Below, one piece after another: positions 5,837 through 8,971 of a stretch of DNA of 8,971 nucleotides. Each line of letters starts with the position of its first letter. Position 1 is the first letter of the stretch. The position numbers and the translations under genes were made by a program. Below the pieces are notes generated by a model. It was given only the letters and a program-made list of their open reading frames with translations, searched no databases and was not told the origin of the DNA. Source of the DNA: Thermoplasmata archaeon (lineage in GTDB: Archaea; Thermoplasmatota; E2; UBA202; DSCA01); NCBI GenBank assembly GCA_021159125.1, contig JAGGSL010000103.1:1-8971 (forward strand), written 5' to 3'.

Positions 5837-8140
5837 TCAGATATTATATACCTTAACGTCCAGTTCCTCGTACACAGAATTCCCTGCGTTATCATATGCC
5901 ACAACTTTCAGCACATGAGATGTGAATGTCTTTTCATCCCACTCCCACTCGTATGGCTTGCTGCTGTCAACACTCTTGCTCGTGCCGTCAACAAAGAATT
6001 CGACTCTATCCACTCCAGAAGTCGCGTCAGTGGCATTAACAGTGACTGTTATTTTCCCCATGACAATCGCTCTTGAACGCAGAATAGGCATTACCTCACG
6101 GTCAAACAGGTAAAGATGATTATGCCTTGGCTTTTCCAGTACGAGAGAAGGTTTCGTATTGTCAACGGTAAATGTTGCATTTGATATGTCAACCCCCTGA
6201 TTATTTGATAAATCTTTCACTGAGATTTTTATCAAATAGTGCTTTCCGTCTTCAAGTGCAGAAGTATTCCAGTCATATTCTCCCGTATTATCTTCGCTGG
6301 ATGCAATGGTGTGCCAGGAGGTGCCGGCATCAGCGCTGTATTTAATGGTCACCTTAAGTTCATTTTCCTCATCATAATTGTCGGTGGCATTCCATCGAAT
6401 GGTGACCGTGCCGGACACACTCTCACCCCCATTTGGGTATATTACTCTAACTTTAGGTGGAGTATTGTCCTTGATGAGGAATGATGAAGATGATTTATTG
6501 CCGTTGCCTGAATCGTCCACAGCATATATGGTGAAATTATAAACGCCGAGTTTGTTATACGAGTTTGAACAGTAATATGTAGTATTGCCCGTCACATTCT
6601 GCTTTATTGAAAAGTTATGGTATGTTCCATCCGGGTATGATATGTTGAGAAATACGTCTGCTACTCCGGCATTGTCGGTTACTGTTGCAGAAATGTTAAT
6701 GGCATTGCCCGGACTTGCTTGGGGCGGGTTTGCCTCCACATCAGATATTTCTGGAGGAGTATTGTCCTCTATACGGAAGGATGATGATGACTCATTGCTG
6801 TTGTCCGCATCGTCCACAGCATATATTGTAAAGGGATATGTTCCGAGCTGAGTATATGGCTTTTCGCAGTAGTAGGTATGCCCTGTGACATTTGCTGTTA
6901 TTGAGAAGTTTTCGTAGGTGCCATCCGGGTATGATATGTTGAGAAATACGTCTGCTACTCCGGCATTGTCGGTTACTGTTGCAGATATCCTTACAGTTTT
7001 TCCTGCATCCTGTACCGGGGGTGTTGCGACCACATTGGAGATCGAAGGAGGTGTGAAATCTCCACCCATTATGCTAAATGTGCCCGAATAGGTATTGCCA
7101 TTACCGCTTCCATCGCTCGCCCATATCGTGAAATCATACTCCCCGATATCTGTGAAGACATTATTGTAATAATATTTGCTTGAACCATGCGTCATGGAAT
7201 AATTGAATGAAGAGTTGTCCGGATAAGTAATGTTTATTTTTACATTATCGACTGAAAAATCGTCTGTAACAGAACACGAAATATTCACATATCCGCCGGT
7301 AATCTGAGGATCAGGAGAAACATGGACATTGGATATTGAAGGAGGTGTTGTGTCTTCCACTGTAAAGGATGCAGTGTCAGCACTTCCTATCAATCCTTCG
7401 CTGTCTTTTGCCTTTACCATGAATGTATAACTCCCCTCCAACAGACCATTATATGCCTTGCTGGTGGAGGAAGTCCAGCTTGACCATGAACTATCATATC
7501 CCTCCAATTTATACGAGTAAAGAAGATTAGACACAGGGGTGCTGTCGTCACTTCCAGTCCATTCAAAATTCACGTTTCTGTAATTTATTGTGCCTGATGG
7601 GGCAGAAGTTATTTCTGCTGTTGGCGGCATATTTCCTGCCGTGATGGTAACACTTCCGTTAGAAATTGAAACAGCAACCGGAGAACCATTCTCATCAGAT
7701 ATTCCGACATCCGACAGATTCACATAAGAGGTACCAGAGGCAGACTTTGCCTGGAAAGTTACAACTGCAAATACGCCGCTATCGCTTGTTGTACCGCCCA
7801 GGTCAAAGGCAATAATGTTTTCTATTGTCCCATTTGTATTATCTATAGATAGAATGCCATTGAACCACATATCAAACATCCCGCCGTCGGAAACGCTCAG
7901 AGCATTCAGCAGAGAAGAATTGAAGTGCAAATTGCACTGCGCACCGGCTATTGGTTCTGCCGGGTCTATCTCTATATTTACTGTGAAGGTCTCGCCAGTG
8001 GATACTGTCTGACCTGAAGGAGAAATGTCTATCTGGGTTTCTGAATAACCACTAACTTTCAAAATTGCCCCTGTAAACCCTCCTGCAAAAAAGAGGATTG
8101 CCACAATCAAACTTAATATGGTTTTTTCCATTTTCTTCAT
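5837..8140 (-). CDS. Exported surface protein: cohesin domain plus tandem Ig-like repeats
   Basis: This 767-aa protein starts with a signal peptide (basic MKKMEK, then about 19 hydrophobic residues). A cohesin-like domain follows (about 35-167; ETQIDISPSGQTVSTGETFTV, AGAQCNLHFN, GVFAVVTFQAK and SVTI strands). Next come a fibronectin-like module (172-261) and three Ig-like repeats of about 98 residues (267-363, 365-461, 463-561), each with 'PPSISNV...P', a VTD-N motif, N-I-[ST]-YPD and 'Y.FTIYA.D'. After these is an NGGESVSG...IRW domain similar to the Kre9/KNH Ig fold (562-662), then a C-terminal Ig-like domain with VDRVEFFVDG...DSSKPYEWEWD...VVAYDNAGN (663-767). About two dozen N-X-S/T sequons suggest heavy N-glycosylation. 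No membrane span or sorting signal is seen at the C terminus. The start at 8140 is preferred over ATG 8155 because GGGGG stands 8 bases before it. The function is probably structural or adhesive; no catalytic motif is seen. Confidence 0.85.
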   Translation of the reverse strand: MKKMEKTILSLIVAILFFAGGFTGAILKVSGYSETQIDISPSGQTVSTGETFTVNIEIDPAEPIAGAQCNLHFNSSLLNALSVSDGGMFDMWFNGILSIDNTNGTIENIIAFDLGGTTSDSGVFAVVTFQAKSASGTSYVNLSDVGISDENGSPVAVSISNGSVTITAGNMPPTAEITSAPSGTINYRNVNFEWTGSDDSTPVSNLLYSYKLEGYDSSWSSWTSSTSKAYNGLLEGSYTFMVKAKDSEGLIGSADTASFTVEDTTPPSISNVHVSPDPQITGGYVNISCSVTDDFSVDNVKINITYPDNSSFNYSMTHGSSKYYYNNVFTDIGEYDFTIWASDGSGNGNTYSGTFSIMGGDFTPPSISNVVATPPVQDAGKTVRISATVTDNAGVADVFLNISYPDGTYENFSITANVTGHTYYCEKPYTQLGTYPFTIYAVDDADNSNESSSSFRIEDNTPPEISDVEANPPQASPGNAINISATVTDNAGVADVFLNISYPDGTYHNFSIKQNVTGNTTYYCSNSYNKLGVYNFTIYAVDDSGNGNKSSSSFLIKDNTPPKVRVIYPNGGESVSGTVTIRWNATDNYDEENELKVTIKYSADAGTSWHTIASSEDNTGEYDWNTSALEDGKHYLIKISVKDLSNNQGVDISNATFTVDNTKPSLVLEKPRHNHLYLFDREVMPILRSRAIVMGKITVTVNATDATSGVDRVEFFVDGTSKSVDSSKPYEWEWDEKTFTSHVLKVVAYDNAGNSVYEELDVKVYNI
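6627..6691. repeat. 65-bp perfect direct repeat, copy 1
   Basis: Positions 6627-6691 are identical base for base to 6921-6985. It encodes the ISATVTDNAGVADVFLNISY region plus PDG of the third Ig repeat. The flanks differ, although they remain related. Confidence 0.95.
6921..6985. repeat. 65-bp perfect direct repeat, copy 2
   Basis: This is the identical partner of 6627-6691, placed 294 bp away in the second Ig repeat. Absence of even synonymous differences over 65 bp points to recent duplication or gene conversion. Confidence 0.95.
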
Positions 8141-8148
8141 ATTTGTAA

Positions 8149-8153
8149 CCCCC
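8149..8153 (-). promoter_or_regulatory. Ribosome binding site for the cohesin/Ig surface protein
   Basis: On the minus strand GGGGG is followed by 8 bases and then ATG at 8140-8138. The ATG at 8155 overlaps this run and has no purine-rich site before it, so the run decides the start in favour of 8140. Confidence 0.5.
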
Positions 8154-8185
8154 ATTGGTTCGTTATAAGTTGTATTAGATACACA

Positions 8186-8193
8186 TATTTAAA
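8186..8193 (-). promoter_or_regulatory. TATA box (with BRE-like GAAA) of the cohesin/Ig gene
   Basis: The minus strand reads TTTAAATA, preceded by GAAAT, a good match to archaeal TATA plus BRE. A start of transcription about 26 bases downstream of the centre, near 8164, would give a leader of about 24 bases to ATG 8140 that includes the GGGGG site. Confidence 0.6.
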
Positions 8194-8208
8194 TTTCACT
8201 GAAATTTA
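8190..8208. promoter_or_regulatory. 19-bp perfect palindrome overlapping TATA/BRE, candidate operator
   Basis: TAAATTTCA and TGAAATTTA form exact 9-base arms around a single central C (8199). The palindrome overlaps the upstream half of the TATA box and the BRE position of the surface-protein promoter, where a dimeric repressor would block TBP/TFB binding. AT richness makes chance occurrence possible. Confidence 0.5.
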
Positions 8209-8212
8209 TTTG

Positions 8213-8238
8213 TAAAAATAAAGATATATAAAAAGGGG
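8213..8238 (-). terminator. Oligo-T transcription terminator after the PKD-domain gene
   Basis: Read on the minus strand just after the TAA stop (8252-8250), the sequence is CCCC followed by T5, an AT stretch, and a second T5 (8234-8230 and 8218-8214). Oligo-T tracts without a stem are the usual archaeal intrinsic terminator. It separates the two tandem surface-protein genes into distinct transcription units. Confidence 0.55.
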
Positions 8239-8249
8239 AGAGAGATGTT

Positions 8250-8971
8250 TTATTCCTGCTTTCCTGTTCTACGACGCCAGATTATGACAACTGCTATGGC
8301 TATGATGATTAAGATTATTATCGCCAGTATAGGCAGCATGCTGCTTGCCTGTTCCTTCTTCACTGTGATGTCAAGAGATGAGGAGTCAGTTGCACCGTCA
8401 TTGTCCGTTATATTCAAAGTGACAGTATATGTGCCTGCCTTTGCATAGTTATGGGTCGGGTTTTTCTCGTAGCTTACATTGCCGTCTCCGAAATTCCATG
8501 TATAGTTCACTATCGTGCCATCTTTATCTGTAGATTCGTCAGTAAAAACAACTTCATCATTTATTTTGATATTATCTGTTGGCTCGTATTTGAAGTATGC
8601 TGTAGGTGGCTCATTCAAAACCTCTATTTGTTTTGAAATAGTGTCTGTTGCGCCTTTGTCGTCCGTCACGGTGAGAGTTACAGTGTACGTCCCGTTATCT
8701 TCATATTTATGTGTTGGATTTTCAAGATGGCTTGTATTTCCGTCTCCGAAGTTCCATGTGTAATTTGCTATCGTGCCATCAGTATCGTCAGAATTGTCTG
8801 TGAAATGGATTGTTTGGGTATCTGTTGGATTTGCTGGCGTATATGAAAAATCTGCAGTTGGCGGTTGGTTTTTGAGAATTTCGAATGTGGCTGTTTTTGT
8901 TGATTCTGTATTTCCCGCATTGTCGGCAGAGTAATAATCGACGGTATATGTGCCATCTGTACTCAATGTGA
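8250..8971 (-). CDS. PKD-domain surface protein with C-terminal membrane anchor, 5'-truncated by window edge
   Basis: The frame is open to the right edge, and the TTG at 8966 that could be read as a start is an internal Leu codon. The visible residues, numbered from that Leu, begin with LSTDGTYTVDYYSADNAGNTEST (1-23), the end of an OmpL47-like Ig module. Two PKD domains follow (about 34-117 and 119-203), each with PPTA.F.Y.P, the signature NYTWNFGDGN and a GTYTVTL...TD..GATD strand pair. The protein ends in a membrane span (about 210-230, MLPILAIIILIIIAIAVVIIW) and a basic tail RRRTGKQE, so the PKD domains lie outside the cell with the C terminus inside. Several N-X-S/T sequons (such as NYT, NTS, NVS and NIT) suggest glycosylation. 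The role of the missing N-terminal part cannot be told; PKD stalks commonly present adhesins or secreted enzymes. It lies upstream of the cohesin/Ig gene on the same strand with a 109-bp gap. Confidence 0.92.
   Translation of the reverse strand, partial: TLSTDGTYTVDYYSADNAGNTESTKTATFEILKNQPPTADFSYTPANPTDTQTIHFTDNSDDTDGTIANYTWNFGDGNTSHLENPTHKYEDNGTYTVTLTVTDDKGATDTISKQIEVLNEPPTAYFKYEPTDNIKINDEVVFTDESTDKDGTIVNYTWNFGDGNVSYEKNPTHNYAKAGTYTVTLNITDNDGATDSSSLDITVKKEQASSMLPILAIIILIIIAIAVVIIWRRRTGKQE

Larger units (their letters stand above)
6458..7342 (-). repeat. Three tandem Ig-domain repeats (about 294 bp each)
   Basis: Three consecutive in-frame repeats encode residues 267-363, 365-461 and 463-561 of the surface protein (about 7052-7342, 6758-7048 and 6458-6754). 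The second and third are close copies, sharing SATVTDNAGVADVF and the following NISYPDGTY. The first is diverged and has a GGSSKYYYNNVFTD-like edge and an extra sequon. Spacing between copies two and three is 294 bp, exactly 98 codons. Confidence 0.9.

Noticed and set aside
5795..6076. Plus-strand 93-codon frame across the convergent spacer
   Set aside because: Most of it is antisense to the surface-protein C terminus. The product has no recognisable features, and there is no ribosome site.
6627..6985. Direct repeats as a CRISPR array or mobile-element ends
   Set aside because: There are only two copies, 294 bp apart, in frame inside a coding region; they are protein-domain duplications.
8964..8966. 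TTG 8966 as start of the PKD protein
   Set aside because: The frame continues to the right edge and the codon lies inside an Ig-like module, so it is an internal Leu.

Overview
The window is archaeal DNA, most likely from a euryarchaeote and possibly a Thermoplasmatota-like lineage; the phylum-level guess is tentative. The evidence is the gene order ftsZ - secE - spt5 - rpl11, archaeal-type Spt5 and SecE, an archaeal THUMP-domain tRNA m2G10 methyltransferase, TATA/BRE-like promoter sequences, and exported PKD/Ig-like proteins with many N-glycosylation sequons. Coding density is high. The longest gene-free stretch is about 150 bp, and I see no tRNA, rRNA, CRISPR array or mobile element.

Layout: (1) 1-1417, plus strand: the 3' part of a gingipain-like (C25) cysteine peptidase gene, coupled by a TAATG overlap to an AAG-family 3-methyladenine DNA glycosylase. 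(2) 1414-3233, minus strand: a two-gene unit in which a membrane protein with a bacterial-type PH domain overlaps trmG10 by ATGA. Its 3' end overlaps the glycosylase stop codon tail to tail. (3) 3234-3380: a divergent AT-rich promoter region. (4) 3381-5690, plus strand: a compact operon of FtsZ, SecE, Spt5 and ribosomal protein L11, with gaps of 1-4 bp. It joins cell division, protein export, transcription elongation and translation. (5) 5691-5836: a convergent intergenic spacer with an inverted repeat. (6) 5837-8971, minus strand: two exported surface-protein genes in tandem. The downstream one encodes a 767-aa cohesin plus Ig-like repeat protein. The upstream one, cut by the window edge, encodes a PKD-domain protein with a C-terminal membrane anchor. 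Between them lie an oligo-T terminator, a 19-bp perfect palindrome and a TATA box.

The information-processing operon is ordinary and well supported. The accessory interest is at the flanks: an unusual base-recognition pocket in the glycosylase, an archaeal cohesin domain with no dockerin partner in view, a 65-bp identical internal repeat, and a palindrome placed like an operator. I found no convincing evidence of a wholly new multi-gene system.
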